This document shows, one piece after another, positions 20,867-29,152 of a stretch of DNA of 64,000 nucleotides. Position 1 is the stretch's first letter, and each line of letters begins with the position of its first letter. Both the position numbers and the translations under genes were made by a program. This DNA is from Extensimonas perlucida (GTDB lineage Bacteria; Pseudomonadota; Gammaproteobacteria; Burkholderiales; Burkholderiaceae_C), in assembly GCF_007655255.1 (NCBI RefSeq), contig NZ_VMYE01000001.1, positions 372,001-436,000 of the forward strand, written 5' to 3'. The notes under the pieces are model-generated. The model did not search any database. It was not told the origin of the DNA and saw only the letters and a program-made list of their open reading frames with translations.

Positions 20867-22990
20867 ATGCCAGCCCCAGCCGCCAGACCATCCCTCGGCC
20901 CCTTGTTCGATCCGCGCGCGATTGCCATTTATGGCGCCTCGTCCGACCCGAGCAAGATCGGTGGGCGTCCGCTCGACTTTCTCAAAAAAAGCGGCTTCGA
21001 CGGCCCACTGTATCCGATCAACCCCAAGGCTTCGCAGATTCAGGGCCTGCCCGCCTATCCCACGGTGGCCGCGGTGCCCGACGCGGTGGACCTGGCCATA
21101 GTCGCCGTGCCTGCGCCGGCGGTGCTCGCAGCGCTCGAAGACTGCGCCGCGCATGGCGTGCGCGGGGCCGTCGTGTTGAGTGCGGGCTTTGCCGAGGTCG
21201 GCGGGCCGGGCGCAGCCTGGCAGGAGGAGATGAGCGCGCTCGCGCGGCGCACCGGCATGCGCGTGGTGGGGCCCAACTGCATGGGCCTGATCAATGTGCG
21301 GCGGCGCCTGCTTGGCACGTTTACGCCGAGCGCTGCAGGCTTTGGCCTCGTGCCGGGGCGCATCAGCGTGGTCAGCCAGAGCGGTGCCTTTGGTGGCTAT
21401 TGCCTGTCGCTGATCCGCCAGCGCGGGCTGGGGCTGAACCTCTGGATCACCACCGGCAACCAGTGCGACGTGGATTTTGCCGACTGCATTGAACACTTTG
21501 CGCTCGACGAGGAAACGCAGGTGATCGCCGGCTACCTCGAGGCGGCGACGGACAAGGAGCGGCTGTTTCATGCCCTGGCGCTGGCGCGCGAGCGCGGCAA
21601 GCGCGTAGTCGTCATGAAAGTAGGGCGCTCGGAGGCCGGCGCGCATGCCACGGCCTCGCATACCGCGTCGCTCGCGGGCTCCGACCAGGTGTATGAAGGG
21701 GTGTTTCGCCAGTTCGGCGTGCTGCGTGCGCGCAGCATCGATGAGTTTTTCGACACCGCCTACGCGGCCGCGTCGGCTGCGCCGCTGCCGCGCGGCCGGC
21801 GGCTTGGTGTGCTCACGGTCTCGGGCGGGGTCGGGGCCTTGATGGCCGACGTGGCCGCCGACGTGGGCCTGGATGTGCCGCCCATGCCCGAGGATGCGCA
21901 GCGCCGCCTCAAGGAGCTACTGCCGTTTTGCGGGCCGCGCAACCCCGTCGATATGACGGCGCAGCTGGTCAACGACCTGACGCTGTTCGAGCGCAATTTC
22001 GAGGTCATGCTGCAAGAGGGGCGTTATGACGTGATCGTGGCCTTTCTCTCGAGCGTGGGGCAGGTGGCGGAGCTGGGGCGCGCGATTTTGGAACAGCTCA
22101 AGACCGTGTTGCAGCGCTTTCCAGACCGCACGCTCATCCTCTCCATGCTCGCCTCGCCCGAGGTGCGGCAGATGTTCGAGCAAGCGGGTGCGATGCTGTT
22201 CGACGAGCCCACGCGCGCTGTGCGGGCCGCTGCAGCGCTCGTGCACTATGGGCAGCAGTGGCAAAAACGCAGTGCAGCCGACACGCCGCCGCCTTTGCCC
22301 GCGGGGGCGCTGCCGCCGCCCGCGCAGGTACTGAACGAGGTCGAAGCCAAGGCGGTGCTCGCGAGTGCGGGCATCCCCGTGGTGCAGGAGCGCGTGGCCA
22401 TGAGCGAAGACGAGGCAGTGCGCGTGGCGGCGGACATCGGCTACCCCGTGGTGCTGAAAATCGCCTCGCCCGACATTGCACACAAGAGCGAGATCGGCGG
22501 CGTGATCGTCGGTGTGCGGGATGCAACGCAAGTGCGTGAAGCATTTCGCACGCTGCACGAGCGTGCGCGCACACGCGCGCCCGAGGCCCGCATAGACGGC
22601 GTGGTGGTCGCGCAAATGGCACCGAAAGGTGTGGAGACGATTCTCGGCGTGGCGCATGACCCGGTGTTTGGCGCGGTGCTGATGTTCGGCATGGGCGGCG
22701 TATTCGTCGAGGCGTTCCAGGACGTGGCCTTCCGCGTCGCGCCTTTCGGCGTGGCCGAGGCGCGCGCGATGATCGAGGAAGTGCGCGGCAAGGTGCTGCT
22801 GGCCGGCGTGCGCGGCCAGCCCCCGGCGGACGTGGAGGCGCTGGCCTCGGCCATCGCGGCGCTGTCCGTCTATGCCGCGCAGCACGCCGACGCGATCGAA
22901 AGCATGGACATCAACCCCTTGCTCGTGCTGCCGCGCGGGCAGGGCGTGCTCGCGCTGGACGCTTTGATCGTGCCCCGTCGCTCTGCGTAG
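20867..22990 (+). CDS. NDP-forming acyl-CoA/acetate-CoA ligase family protein
   Basis: A 707-residue fused alpha-beta acyl-CoA synthetase. The order is a CoA-binding Rossmann domain (PRAIAIYGASSDPSKIGG, about residues 18-35), succinyl-CoA-synthetase-like flavodoxin domains (ISVVSQSGAFGGY; catalytic-His region TASHTASLAGSDQVYEG) and a C-terminal ATP-grasp domain (GYPVVLKIASPDIAHKSEIG, near the end MDINPLLVLP). It makes acyl-CoA from acid, CoA and ATP with release of ADP. The ATG at 20867 follows an AAGGAG site at 20853-20858, so the upstream ATG at 20834 is rejected. It is divergent from the SDR gene and ends before a strong terminator. Confidence 0.9.
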   Translation: MPAPAARPSLGPLFDPRAIAIYGASSDPSKIGGRPLDFLKKSGFDGPLYPINPKASQIQGLPAYPTVAAVPDAVDLAIVAVPAPAVLAALEDCAAHGVRGAVVLSAGFAEVGGPGAAWQEEMSALARRTGMRVVGPNCMGLINVRRRLLGTFTPSAAGFGLVPGRISVVSQSGAFGGYCLSLIRQRGLGLNLWITTGNQCDVDFADCIEHFALDEETQVIAGYLEAATDKERLFHALALARERGKRVVVMKVGRSEAGAHATASHTASLAGSDQVYEGVFRQFGVLRARSIDEFFDTAYAAASAAPLPRGRRLGVLTVSGGVGALMADVAADVGLDVPPMPEDAQRRLKELLPFCGPRNPVDMTAQLVNDLTLFERNFEVMLQEGRYDVIVAFLSSVGQVAELGRAILEQLKTVLQRFPDRTLILSMLASPEVRQMFEQAGAMLFDEPTRAVRAAAALVHYGQQWQKRSAADTPPPLPAGALPPPAQVLNEVEAKAVLASAGIPVVQERVAMSEDEAVRVAADIGYPVVLKIASPDIAHKSEIGGVIVGVRDATQVREAFRTLHERARTRAPEARIDGVVVAQMAPKGVETILGVAHDPVFGAVLMFGMGGVFVEAFQDVAFRVAPFGVAEARAMIEEVRGKVLLAGVRGQPPADVEALASAIAALSVYAAQHADAIESMDINPLLVLPRGQGVLALDALIVPRRSA

Positions 22991-23034
22991 TGCCGCAGGG
23001 CGCATGCAACGGGCAGCCGCGCCAGGCGGGCAAC

Positions 23035-23070
23035 AAAAAAGCCGCATGTCAAAGGAACATGCGGCTTTTT
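23035..23070. terminator. Hairpin terminator left of the element boundary
   Basis: GCCGCATGT pairs with ACATGCGGC around a 7-base loop, with A-run and T-run flanks, so it can stop transcription both ways. It closes the CoA-ligase gene. On the other strand it was probably the original terminator of the tRNA-Thr gene before the element split the 3' flank away. Confidence 0.88.
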
Positions 23071-23084
23071 GCTATCGTTTTAGC

Positions 23085-23132
23085 TGGTGCCGGAGAGAGG
23101 AATCGAACCCCCGACCTTCTCATTACGAATGA
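23085..23132 (-). repeat. attL: displaced 3' end of tRNA-Thr
   Basis: These 48 bases are identical to 30376-30423 and cover the CCA end, acceptor 3' strand, T arm, variable loop and anticodon 3' half of tRNA-Thr(CGT). The flanking bases differ on both sides. It lacks the tRNA 5' half and is therefore an attachment-site copy and not a second tRNA gene. Confidence 0.92.
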
Positions 23133-23259
23133 TGGGATGGTGTTATTCGCTTGCGTTGATTGATGCTGATAGAATCAATGTAAATCAACAACTTAGATTG
23201 TTTTTGCTGGATGTGTGAACAGCTTGTGTGTTGATTGAAATTCGGCATTTTCTACGGAA

Positions 23260-23292
23260 ATTGCCTACAGATTGCCTACAGATTGCCTACAG
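23260..23292 (+). repeat. Three tandem 11-bp repeats, candidate integrase arm sites
   Basis: ATTGCCTACAG is repeated three times without spacing at 23260-23270, 23271-23281 and 23282-23292, just upstream of the integrase start. Near-identical copies occur at the other end of the element (30297-30317). Position at both ends and in the same orientation fits arm-type sites for the integrase; binding is inferred. Confidence 0.7.
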
Positions 23293-23307
23293 ATTTTCAG
23301 GGGTGCC

Positions 23308-24633
23308 ATGATTGGACAAAAAAGCCGGGTTCGTTTGACCGCAGGCCGTGTGGCTGACTTCACATGCCCGCCCAGCAAGTCCCAGGCTTTCCTATGGGAC
23401 ACCGAAGCCCCCGCCCTGGCGCTGCGGGTGACGCCTACAGGCCGCAAAACCTACGTGTTTGAATCGCGCTTGAATGGGGCAACCTTGCGCGTGAACATTG
23501 GTACCGCCGCTGATTGGCCGATTGAAAAGGCAAGGGGCGAGGCGCAGCGTCTAAAGGTGCTGGTGGACAGTGGGCAAGATCCCCGAGAGATTGATCGCCA
23601 GCAGCAGGCAGAGAAAGCCGCAGCAAAGGCCGCAGCAACAGCCAAGGCCCTGCGCGTGGGCGAGGTGTGGCCGCTGTACCTTGCGAACGGCAAGCCAAAA
23701 CGCAAAGACGCCTGGAAACCCCGCTACCGTGCCGACCTTGAAGCAATGGCCGCCCCAGGTGGTGAGCCAAAGAAGCGAGGGCAGGGCGTGACAAGGCCGG
23801 GGCCGTTGTATCCGTTGCTGGCGTTGCCCCTGGCTGCCATCAATGAAGACACGCTGAAAAGCTGGTACGACCGCGAGGCCGTGGCAGGTAAGCACCAAGC
23901 CGCCCGCGCCCTGATGATGTTCCGGGGATTTCTGCGCTGGTGTGCTGCCCGTCCTGAGTATCGAAGCCTGACCGACCGCGAAGCAGGCAAGGCCGCCGCC
24001 ATCGTGGAGAGCCTGCCCAGCAACACCCGCCGCACCGACGCACTGGAAGCCGCCCAGGTTCCGGGCTGGTGGGCTGGTGTGGAGAAACTGAACAACCGCA
24101 CCGCAAGTGTTTACCTGCGTGCCTTGCTGCTGACAGGTGCTCGCCGTGAGGAACTGGCCGCCTTGACATGGGCGAACGTGGATTTTCAGTGGCGCAAGCT
24201 GACCATTGCCGACAAAGTGGACAGTACCCGCACCATCCCCCTGACGCCATACATGGCGCAGCTACTGGCAACGCTGCCAAGGGTGGGGCCGTTCGTGTTT
24301 GCCAGCACTGGCAAGGCAGGGCGAATCACTGACGCCCGCGCAAGCCATGCCCAAGCCCTGCGACACGCTGGCATTGAACACCTGACATTCCACGGGCTGC
24401 GCCGTTCGTTTTCGCTGCTGGGGGAGGCAGCCGGGGCACCTGCTGGGGCCATTGCGCAAGTGATGGGACACAAGCCCAGCGCAACCGCCGAGGGCTACAG
24501 ACCGCGCAGTATCGACGCCCTGCGCCCGTTTCTGGAGCAGATAGAGGGGCACATTCTGATCCTTGCCGCAGTGCAGTTTGACGCCCAGGCCGAACCGGGC
24601 AAGCTGCGCGTGGTGCACCTGGAACACGCCTGA
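23308..24633 (+). CDS. Tyrosine-type site-specific integrase
   Basis: A 441-residue tyrosine recombinase that would insert and excise the surrounding element. The N-terminal 100 residues resemble the DUF4102-like arm-binding domain (LWDTEAPALALRVTPTGRKT), a core-binding SAM-like domain follows at about 115-215, and the catalytic domain is complete: Arg279 (TGARREEL), His362 and Arg365 (FHGLRRS), His388 (MGHKP) and Tyr397 (AEGYRPR). The ATG at 23308 is preferred over a TTG at 23272, which would start inside the 11-bp repeats. It faces into the element from attL, about 175 bp from it. It is intact, so the element may still be active. Confidence 0.95.
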   Translation: MIGQKSRVRLTAGRVADFTCPPSKSQAFLWDTEAPALALRVTPTGRKTYVFESRLNGATLRVNIGTAADWPIEKARGEAQRLKVLVDSGQDPREIDRQQQAEKAAAKAAATAKALRVGEVWPLYLANGKPKRKDAWKPRYRADLEAMAAPGGEPKKRGQGVTRPGPLYPLLALPLAAINEDTLKSWYDREAVAGKHQAARALMMFRGFLRWCAARPEYRSLTDREAGKAAAIVESLPSNTRRTDALEAAQVPGWWAGVEKLNNRTASVYLRALLLTGARREELAALTWANVDFQWRKLTIADKVDSTRTIPLTPYMAQLLATLPRVGPFVFASTGKAGRITDARASHAQALRHAGIEHLTFHGLRRSFSLLGEAAGAPAGAIAQVMGHKPSATAEGYRPRSIDALRPFLEQIEGHILILAAVQFDAQAEPGKLRVVHLEHA

Positions 24634-24933
24634 CCTGTTTCGCCCCAGCTAGGTAGGGCCGCAAGCCTGCCGAAAAGCCGGCCCCCGCTGGCCTAATGGA
24701 GGCACTTGCTTGTGAGGCACATTCACTTGTCAAGAACCTGAGTGAATAGATTGGTTACTGCCGCCGTTGATTTATAACCCGTTGATTTTAAAAGGGTTTA
24801 TTCGGAAATTTCTATTGAGTTCTGTCGGCGTTTATTGGCGCGCCCAGTATAGGGTTCTGCATAAATCGAAATATGCGAACAATCGAAAACCGTCAGCAAT
24901 CAACGCCCCCAACGGGCAGAAAGACGGTAGCCA
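24634..24933. other. AT-rich non-coding region inside the element
   Basis: This 300-bp gap between the integrase and the AlpA-like gene is clearly richer in A/T than its surroundings around 24760-24890. It contains two near-copies of CCGTTGATTTA close together (about 24773-24790) and a weak AACCC/GGGTT inverted pair. It must contain the promoter of the downstream operon and might also hold an origin or regulator sites. No gene is supported here. Confidence 0.5.
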
Positions 24934-25185
24934 ATGCAAGCAACCCAACACAGCGCAGACACTCGCCGCGCTGCCACTGATCCACAGCCATTCCCACCGC
25001 TGGAACTGGTAAACCGCCCCACCGTTCCCACAGAGCAGGCTGCGCATTACCTATGCCGCCGCCCGCAGACACTGCGCGGCTGGGCCTGCGCTGAAACTTT
25101 CCCCGATGGCCTGCGCCCGGTGCGCATCAATGGCCGCTTGGCCTGGCCTGTTGCTGGCATCCGTGCCGTGCTGGGGGTGAAGTGA
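24934..25185 (+). CDS. AlpA/excisionase-like DNA-binding protein
   Basis: An 83-residue protein whose C-terminal 55 residues resemble the MerR-like winged helix of AlpA/Xis-type proteins: VPTEQAAHYLCRRPQTLRGW, then a polar wing PVRINGRLAWPVAGIRAVLG. Such proteins bend DNA at attachment sites or activate integrase and replication genes in integrative elements. It is the first gene of the element's main operon; its TGA overlaps the ATG of the next gene by one base. Excisionase and transcriptional roles cannot be told apart from the sequence. Confidence 0.75.
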   Translation: MQATQHSADTRRAATDPQPFPPLELVNRPTVPTEQAAHYLCRRPQTLRGWACAETFPDGLRPVRINGRLAWPVAGIRAVLGVK

Positions 25186-25574
25186 TGAGCGCCGCCGCCT
25201 ACAACCACCAAGACGCCCTTGAATCTGAACGCGCTGGGGCTGCACTGGGTCACGCCCTGCAGAGTGCACCAGTGCACTTCAACAAGACCGCCCAGCAACT
25301 TGCGGATGAGCATGGCATTTCGCGCCGGATGTGTTTTCATGCTGCTGCCGTGCATCGCTATGGTTGCCCTGAGCTGGTCAAGGCTGCGCACGATGGCCTG
25401 CTGGCAATGAAGCACTGCGAGACGCTGGCAAAGGCGCTACCGCACGATGAGCAACGCGAGTTCCTGGCCGAGCTGCCGACCATGAGCAACCGCCAGCGTC
25501 ACGACCTGCTGGCATTGCTCAAAGGCGACCTGGCGCACCGCGCCCGCAAGGCAGGCGAAAAGGGAGTGCGCTGA
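25185..25574 (+). CDS. Element protein, 129 residues, unknown function
   Basis: Not recognised. The product is soluble, helical and rich in Ala, His and Leu, with a possible helix-turn-helix around QQLADEHGISRRMCFHAAAV (about residues 38-57) and a basic C-terminus (GDLAHRARKAGEKGVR). Its start overlaps the stop of the AlpA-like gene, and only one base separates it from the next gene, so it belongs to the same operon. A 35-bp stretch encoding ERAGAALGHAL is identical to DNA in the downstream gene at 26349-26383. A DNA-binding or replication-accessory role is possible but unproven. Confidence 0.65.
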   Translation: MSAAAYNHQDALESERAGAALGHALQSAPVHFNKTAQQLADEHGISRRMCFHAAAVHRYGCPELVKAAHDGLLAMKHCETLAKALPHDEQREFLAELPTMSNRQRHDLLALLKGDLAHRARKAGEKGVR

Positions 25575-25575
25575 C

Positions 25576-26460
25576 ATGGGCCGCGACCGCACCAAAAAGC
25601 ACGGCATCGCAGTCCATGGCGCATGGTTGCCGGTCGAGTTGGAGTTCCTGCGCAGCCGCGCCTGTGCAGAACTGTCACCGCACGCTGCAAAGCTGTTGCT
25701 TGACCTGCTGGCCCTGCTGGGGCCGAACGCCACGCGCAATGGCGACCTGAGCCTGTCGCCCAAGGTGATGAAGGCTCGGGGCTGGTCGGGCCGCGAAACG
25801 CTGCGCATGGCGGTGGCCGAGCTGCTGGAGCATGGGCTGCTGGCCAAGACCCGGCAGGGCTCAAGGCTCGATTGCAATCTTTATGCACTGGCGCTGTACC
25901 CGGTGAACTGTGACGTGGACAAGCTGGACGTCGGGCCCGGCAGTTACACGACACAAGACTGGAAAGCCCACGGCAGTGAAGCGCCGACCGAGGCCAATCC
26001 TGCGACCTGGCGACGGGCCAGAAAAACAGTTTTGGATACCTCGCCACGGGACAAAGTACCCGAAATACGTCCCGCCACGGGACGAACCCCTGTCAAAAAG
26101 GCAGCAAAAACACCCACTTCGTCCCGCCACGGGACAAAACCCCCTGTTTTTGAGCCTGAGCTTGCCCCGCCACGAGTCACCTATTTAGATAAGCCATCTG
26201 TAGCAGCGAAGCAGCAGCACGACAGCACCAGCAGGGACGTCACGATGACCACGCAAACCACCCTCGCCGCCGACCAACCCAAGGTCATCGAAACCTTGGG
26301 CGAGCTTTGGCAGCGTGTTGGCATCCGTGCCATGGCCCAACCCAGGATTGAACGCGCTGGGGCTGCACTGGGTCACGCCCTGCTGCATGGGCTGGTGGCC
26401 TTGCGCGGAATGCCGCAGGCCCATGCAGCCCAGGCAAAGAGCTGGGAGGGCGCGCTGTGA
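25576..26460 (+). CDS. Winged-helix-like element protein, possible replication initiator or regulator
   Basis: A 294-residue protein not assigned to a named family. Residues 1-115 look like a replication-module winged helix: SRACAELSPHAAKLLLDLLAL, then LSLSPKVMKARGWSGRETLRMAVAELLEHG and LLAKTRQGSRLDCNLYAL, a typical helix-helix-wing pattern. The middle is basic and Pro/Thr-rich and is coded by DNA containing three copies of a palindromic 15-mer (26038-26135). The C-terminal ERAGAALGHALLHG repeats the upstream gene. Its stop overlaps the next start (GTGA). A regulator or initiator recognising its own coding-region repeats is an inference. Confidence 0.6.
   Translation: MGRDRTKKHGIAVHGAWLPVELEFLRSRACAELSPHAAKLLLDLLALLGPNATRNGDLSLSPKVMKARGWSGRETLRMAVAELLEHGLLAKTRQGSRLDCNLYALALYPVNCDVDKLDVGPGSYTTQDWKAHGSEAPTEANPATWRRARKTVLDTSPRDKVPEIRPATGRTPVKKAAKTPTSSRHGTKPPVFEPELAPPRVTYLDKPSVAAKQQHDSTSRDVTMTTQTTLAADQPKVIETLGELWQRVGIRAMAQPRIERAGAALGHALLHGLVALRGMPQAHAAQAKSWEGAL
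26038..26135. repeat. Three copies of an interrupted palindrome GTCCC-N5-GGGAC
   Basis: GTCCCGCCACGGGAC occurs exactly at 26069-26083 and 26121-26135, and with three changes at 26038-26052. Each exact copy is an inverted repeat of five bases around GCCAC. They are inside the coding region of the winged-helix-like gene and could be protein-binding sites (iteron-like or operator). Confidence 0.6.
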
Positions 26461-26708
26461 TCCAAAAGAAAACGCCCGCCGCAACCGAAATCACGACGAG
26501 CGCCCCGAACACCGCGCAGTTTACCGACTCGCAAGGGCAATTCAACACCCTGCGCAGCGCTTTCGCACGGCAGGGGCACAGCCTGCACCGCGTTGCAGCA
26601 CCGGACGGCACGACCGCTTACTGGGCTGAACGCTGGGGGCTGGCGCGCTACCTGCCCAGCTTGCACGACGCGGCACTGTTTCTGGCGCAGATTGGAGGGC
26701 GGCTGTGA
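26457..26708 (+). CDS. Element protein, 83 residues, unknown function
   Basis: Not recognised as a named family. The compact protein contains FNTLRSAFARQGHSLHRVA and YWAERWGLARYLPSLHDAALF, a pattern seen in small accessory proteins next to DUF3987 genes in proteobacterial elements as far as I recall. It begins with GTG at 26457 overlapping the previous stop (GTGA), and its own TGA overlaps the ATG of the primase gene (TGATG). Tight overlap on both sides is good evidence that it is translated. Function unknown. Confidence 0.65.
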   Translation: MIQKKTPAATEITTSAPNTAQFTDSQGQFNTLRSAFARQGHSLHRVAAPDGTTAYWAERWGLARYLPSLHDAALFLAQIGGRL

Positions 26709-29152
26709 TGACAGTGATCGACCAATTCCAATCGGCCATCGCAGCGGCAGGCCTGGCCGCGCCTGATGTGATCCATGCCGACGGCGCATTGCACCGCTAC
26801 AGCACCAACGGCAAGCGCAGCGACACCAGCGGCTGGTATGTCTTACACGATGACGGCGACATGGCTGCGGGTGCATTCGGCTGCTGGCGCGCTGGTGTAT
26901 CCAGCACCTGGTGCAGTAAGGATGTGAACAGGCTCACACCAGCCCAGCGCAGTGCCCACCAGCAGCGCATGCAAGCCATTGCCCAGCAGCGCGATGCCGA
27001 CAAAGCCCAGCGCCAGCACGATGCAGCAGTGGCAGCGGCAAAACGCTGGGAGGCTGCACTACCAGCCCCGGCAGACCATCCTTATCTAGTGCGCAAGGGT
27101 ATCCGGCCCCACGGAATCAAGACCGAGGGCGAGGCGCTGCTGATCCCACTGCGCGATGCATCAACCACCTTGCACAGCCTGCAAGCCATCGGCCCCGAGG
27201 GGGACAAGCGCTTTCAACCGGGCGGGCGCATCAAGGGCTGTTACTTTGGCATCGGCAAGCCCAAGGGCGTGCTGATCGTGTGCGAAGGCTTTGCCACGGG
27301 CGCATCCATCCATGAGGACACCGGCCATGCCGTAGCCTGCGCGATGAACGCGGGGAACCTGCTGGAAGTGGCCCAGGCCCTGCATAGCAAGTACCCCAAG
27401 CTGCGCCTGATCGTGGCTGCTGACGATGATGCTTTGACCGACGGCAATCCGGGTATCACCAAGGCCACCGAGGCGGCAAAGGCTGTAGGCGGGCTGCTGG
27501 CTGTGCCCCGGTTTACCGGCGAGCGCGGCGACGGGGAAACCGACTTCAACGACCTGCACTTGCGCGAACAATTTGGCGCTGTACGCCGGTGCATTGATGC
27601 TGCGGCACCAGTGGCAATTAGCCCCGCGTTTCCGGCCATGGAAGATGGAGCATGGCCTGATCCCACGCCCCTGCCCGATGCTCTGCCACCCGTGGCCCCG
27701 TTTGATCCCGAGCTGTTGCCCGAAGCCCTGCGCGGCTGGGTCATGGACATTGCCGAGCGCATGCAGTGCCCGCCCGACTTCACTGCTGTGGGCGTTGTCA
27801 CGGCGCTATCGAGCCTGATCGGCGCGCGTGCCGTGGTGGCACCGAAGCAGCACGATGATTGGCGCGTGCCTCCCAATCTGTGGGGGCTGATCGTCGGACG
27901 GCCTGGCGTGATGAAGTCACCCGCGCTGGGGGAGGTCTTGAAGCCCCTGCACCGGCTGGAGTCAAGCGAGCGCGAGCAATGGCAGGCAGCGCATGATGCA
28001 TGGGAACTCGACACCAAGGTGGCCGAGCTGGCAGGCAAGGCGAACGAGAAGCAAGCGGCAGGCCTGGCCGCCAAAGACCCCGCCAAAGCCCGTGCCCTGC
28101 TGGCCCCCACCGACCAGCCCACCGAGCCCACCATGCGGCGCTACGTGGTCAACGACAGCACCGTGGAAGCCCTGGCCGACCTGTTGGTGGAAAACCCGTG
28201 GGGCACGCTGGTGTACCGCGATGAAGTCCACGGCCTGCTGTGCAGCATGGATCGGCAGGGGCAGGAAGGTGCGCGGGGCTTTTACCTGACCGGCTACGAC
28301 GGCAACCAAGGCCATGCGGTGGCCCGCATCGGGCGTGGACATAGCTACGTGCCCCGTGTCTGCCTGGCGATGCTGGGCGGCATTCAACCGGGCAAGGTGC
28401 AAAGCTACGTGCGCGAGGCAGTGAACGGTGGGGCTGGTGATGACGGCCTATTGCAACGCTTTGGCCTGGTCGTATGGCCTGACGTGGAGCGGGAATTCAA
28501 ACTGGTGGACAGGTGGCCCGACACCCCAGCCAAACAAGCGGCATGGGCAGTCTTTGAGCGCCTGAACCAACTGCAACCCGCCAGCGAAGATGATCCCCAG
28601 GAATGGCGATTCAGTCCCGAGGCCCAAGCCATCTTCTATGAATGGCTGGTGCCCTTTGAGACCGGCATTCGTGGGGATGACCTGCACCCGGCCCTGGTGT
28701 CGCACCTGGCAAAGTGGCGCAAGCTGATCCCGGCGCTGGCGCTGATCTTTGCGCTGGTGGACACCCCGGATACCAACGGCGTGATCCACGAGCGCGAACT
28801 GATCCGGGCACTGGCATGGGCGGACTACCTGTACCCCCATGCCGAACGGCTGTATGCGGCAGCGCTGGTGCCCGAGACCACCGGGGCACATGCGCTCCTG
28901 GCGAAGATCAAGGGCGGCAAGCTGTGCGACGGCGACGGGGTGCTGTGGGAGTCGTTCACACCCCGGCTGGTGGCCGTGAAGCACTGGGCAGGGCTTGGCA
29001 CACCGGACGCTGTGCGCAAGGCGGCGGAACTGCTGGCTGATTACGGCTGGCTGGCACGCGAGACCGTTCAATCCGGCGACACCATGGGCAGAGGCAGACC
29101 CAGCGAGCGCTACCTGATCCATCCGGCGCTGCTGGCAGGGGGGCAATCATGA
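26708..29152 (+). CDS. TOPRIM primase-like / DUF3987 helicase-like replication protein
   Basis: An 814-residue two-part protein. Residues 1-310 resemble phage/plasmid primases: a TOPRIM domain with VLIVCEGFATGASI (Glu near residue 193), LIVAADDD and DFNDLH. Residues about 335-780 are a DUF3987 ATPase with Walker A GRPGVMKSPALG (near 398), Walker B LVYRDEVHGLL (near 503) and CLAMLGGIQPGKVQSYVRE. Such proteins probably prime and unwind DNA for element replication. The ATG at 26708 overlaps the upstream stop and its stop overlaps the next ATG. This is the strongest sign that the element can replicate after excision. Confidence 0.88.
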   Translation: MTVIDQFQSAIAAAGLAAPDVIHADGALHRYSTNGKRSDTSGWYVLHDDGDMAAGAFGCWRAGVSSTWCSKDVNRLTPAQRSAHQQRMQAIAQQRDADKAQRQHDAAVAAAKRWEAALPAPADHPYLVRKGIRPHGIKTEGEALLIPLRDASTTLHSLQAIGPEGDKRFQPGGRIKGCYFGIGKPKGVLIVCEGFATGASIHEDTGHAVACAMNAGNLLEVAQALHSKYPKLRLIVAADDDALTDGNPGITKATEAAKAVGGLLAVPRFTGERGDGETDFNDLHLREQFGAVRRCIDAAAPVAISPAFPAMEDGAWPDPTPLPDALPPVAPFDPELLPEALRGWVMDIAERMQCPPDFTAVGVVTALSSLIGARAVVAPKQHDDWRVPPNLWGLIVGRPGVMKSPALGEVLKPLHRLESSEREQWQAAHDAWELDTKVAELAGKANEKQAAGLAAKDPAKARALLAPTDQPTEPTMRRYVVNDSTVEALADLLVENPWGTLVYRDEVHGLLCSMDRQGQEGARGFYLTGYDGNQGHAVARIGRGHSYVPRVCLAMLGGIQPGKVQSYVREAVNGGAGDDGLLQRFGLVVWPDVEREFKLVDRWPDTPAKQAAWAVFERLNQLQPASEDDPQEWRFSPEAQAIFYEWLVPFETGIRGDDLHPALVSHLAKWRKLIPALALIFALVDTPDTNGVIHERELIRALAWADYLYPHAERLYAAALVPETTGAHALLAKIKGGKLCDGDGVLWESFTPRLVAVKHWAGLGTPDAVRKAAELLADYGWLARETVQSGDTMGRGRPSERYLIHPALLAGGQS

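Noticed and set aside
23085-23132. A second tRNA-Thr gene
   Set aside because: Only the 3' portion is present; the D arm and acceptor 5' strand are missing. It is explained as attL.
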